Shown: one piece after another, positions 13,229-13,836 of the stretch
How positions within the stretch are numbered: position 1 is the stretch's first letter
How the letters are laid out: every line of letters starts with the position of its first letter
Source of the DNA: Burkholderiaceae bacterium
Lineage (GTDB): Bacteria > Pseudomonadota > Gammaproteobacteria > Burkholderiales > Burkholderiaceae
Direction of reading: 5' to 3'
Length of the DNA stretch: 13,836 nucleotides
NCBI GenBank assembly: GCA_023253905.1
Contig: JALREG010000372.1
Location: 1-13,836 of the forward strand
Notes under the pieces: model-generated
Told to the model about the DNA's origin: nothing
The model's database searches: none
The model's input: the letters and a program-made list of their open reading frames with translations, nothing else
Position numbers and translations under genes: made by a program

Positions 13229-13251
13229 TTTTTTCGGGGCGGTCCTAGAGT
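13223..13251 (+). promoter_or_regulatory. Predicted bchF promoter
   Basis: TTGACA (13223-13228, perfect) is followed after 17 bases by TAGAGT (13246-13251, 4/6). The -35 is the right outer half of the double PpsR box. The predicted start is near 13257, leaving about 50 bases before the bchF ATG. Confidence 0.6.
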
Positions 13252-13306
13252 CGGTCGGGTCAGCGTTTCGGACGGTCGAAGCGCACACGCCAACCCAGGG
13301 AAACCG

Positions 13307-13816
13307 ATGTCGCGCACACTGACCGGGATCATCCAGCCAGCCGGCCCACAGGCGGCGTTGCGCCCGGTCTACACACCGGAGGAGCGCGCGCGCCGCGATG
13401 CCACCCGCTGGACGCTGGTGCAGGGCCTGCTTGCCCCGTTCCAGTTCGTGGTGTTCCTGGCAAGTCTGGGCCTCATCGTTCGCTATCTCGCCACGGGCGA
13501 CGGCTGGGCCGTTGCAGCGGCCTCGGTCGTCGCCAAAACACTGGTCCTCTATCTGATCATGGTGACCGGCGCGATCTGGGAGAAGGTGGTCTTCGGGCAA
13601 TACCTGTTTGCGCCCTCCTTTTTCTGGGAAGACGTGTTCAGCATGCTGGTGATCGCGCTCCACACGGCCTGTGTGGTGGCGTGGTTTGCGGGCGACACCC
13701 TGCTCGATGCCCGAGGCCAGATGCTGCTCGCGCTGGCGGCTTACGCCACGTATGTCATCAACGCCGGCCAGTTTTTGTACAAGCTGCGTCGAGCCCGCCA
13801 GGAGCGTTCAACATGA
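13307..13816 (+). CDS. bchF: 2-vinyl bacteriochlorophyllide a hydratase
   Basis: BchF hydrates the C-3 vinyl group of (bacterio)chlorophyllide to hydroxyethyl, before BchC oxidises it to acetyl in bacteriochlorophyll a. The 169-residue membrane protein contains the family block YTPEERARRDATRWTLVQGL (22-41), a first hydrophobic segment at about 42-62, IMVTGAIWEKVVFGQYLFAP (84-103), then SFFWEDVFSMLVIALHT (104-120), and further hydrophobic segments to about 155. The ATG at 13307 is preceded by AGGGA at 5 bases; the frame is open back to 13136, but that part is the promoter region. The stop overlaps the next start as ATGA. It heads what is normally the bchFNBHLM operon. Confidence 0.95.
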   Translation: MSRTLTGIIQPAGPQAALRPVYTPEERARRDATRWTLVQGLLAPFQFVVFLASLGLIVRYLATGDGWAVAAASVVAKTLVLYLIMVTGAIWEKVVFGQYLFAPSFFWEDVFSMLVIALHTACVVAWFAGDTLLDARGQMLLALAAYATYVINAGQFLYKLRRARQERST

Positions 13817-13836
13817 ACGCAAGAATTCCGATTTCT
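13813..13836 (+). CDS. bchN: Start of the next gene, presumably bchN (partial)
   Basis: An ATG at 13813 overlaps the bchF stop (ATGA) and follows AGGAG (13800-13804) by 8 bases. Only eight codons (MNARIPIS) lie in the window, too few to recognise the product. The name rests on the conserved bchF-bchN order; BchN is a subunit of light-independent protochlorophyllide reductase. Confidence 0.55.

Larger units (their letters stand above)
12992..13306. other. Divergent ppaA/bchF control region
   Basis: This 315-base gap contains the 34-bp double PpsR box, two divergent promoters, a roughly 175-base ppaA leader and a roughly 50-base bchF leader. No separate gene is supported. The ppaA leader carries an in-frame open extension (GTG 13123, ATG 13117), and an inverted repeat CTGTC-TTG-GACAG at 13157-13169 sits at the predicted ppaA transcription start. 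I found no cobalamin riboswitch-like structure. Confidence 0.6.

Noticed and set aside
13136..13306. 57-codon upstream extension of BchF
   Set aside because: Covers the double operator and the promoter; the ATG at 13307 has AGGGA upstream and fits the family length.
1..13836. CRISPR arrays, tRNA or rRNA genes, insertion sequences
   Set aside because: No regularly spaced repeats, no tRNA-like cloverleaf or rRNA sequence, and no transposase or terminal inverted repeats were seen; the window is almost fully explained by photosynthesis genes.

Overview
The window is a piece of a photosynthesis gene cluster from a GC-rich purple (anoxygenic phototrophic) proteobacterium. The clues are late bacteriochlorophyll genes (bchP, bchG, bchF, start of bchN), a spheroidene/spirilloxanthin-type carotenoid set (crtI, crtB, crtC, crtD, crtA) and the regulators PpsR and PpaA/AerR. 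The carotenoid gene set and the bchP-orf-bchG / ppsR-ppaA-bchFN blocks suggest a beta- or gammaproteobacterium; the species cannot be fixed from this window.

Layout. (1) 1-507, minus: 5' part of a Sua5/YrdC/YciO-family gene running off the left edge, probably outside the photosynthesis unit. (2) 598-4693, minus: one operon transcribed bchG, bch2 (PucC-like transporter), bchP, tspO; bch2/bchP and bchP/tspO overlap. (3) 4694-4814: divergent promoter region with one PpsR-type box whose two half-sites are also the -35 elements of bchG and crtI. (4) 4815-7531, plus: crtI-crtB, joined by an ATGA overlap. (5) 7481-12991, minus: ppaA, ppsR, crtA, crtD, crtC, every junction overlapping; the crtC tail overlaps the crtB tail. 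(6) 12992-13306: second divergent promoter region, with two interlocked PpsR-type boxes forming a symmetric 34-bp element. (7) 13307-13836, plus: bchF and the first eight codons of the next gene, almost certainly bchN.

How the genes work together. CrtB makes phytoene and CrtI desaturates it; CrtC hydrates, CrtD desaturates and CrtA ketolates it toward spheroidenone-type pigments (crtE and crtF are not here). BchF acts on the ring side chain, BchG adds the geranylgeranyl tail and BchP reduces it to phytyl. PpsR, modulated by the cobalamin-binding PpaA, is expected to repress from the two divergent control regions, so it would control both bch and crt operons and its own five-gene operon.

The most interesting points are the two divergent regulatory elements in which operator half-sites and -35 hexamers coincide; a predicted leaderless bchG; fusion of the regulator pair with crtADC in one overlapping operon lying between bchG and ppsR, which are adjacent in the usual cluster order; a PpsR with a single cysteine; and a crtC that has no ordinary start codon except one deep inside crtD, preceded by a good Shine-Dalgarno sequence.
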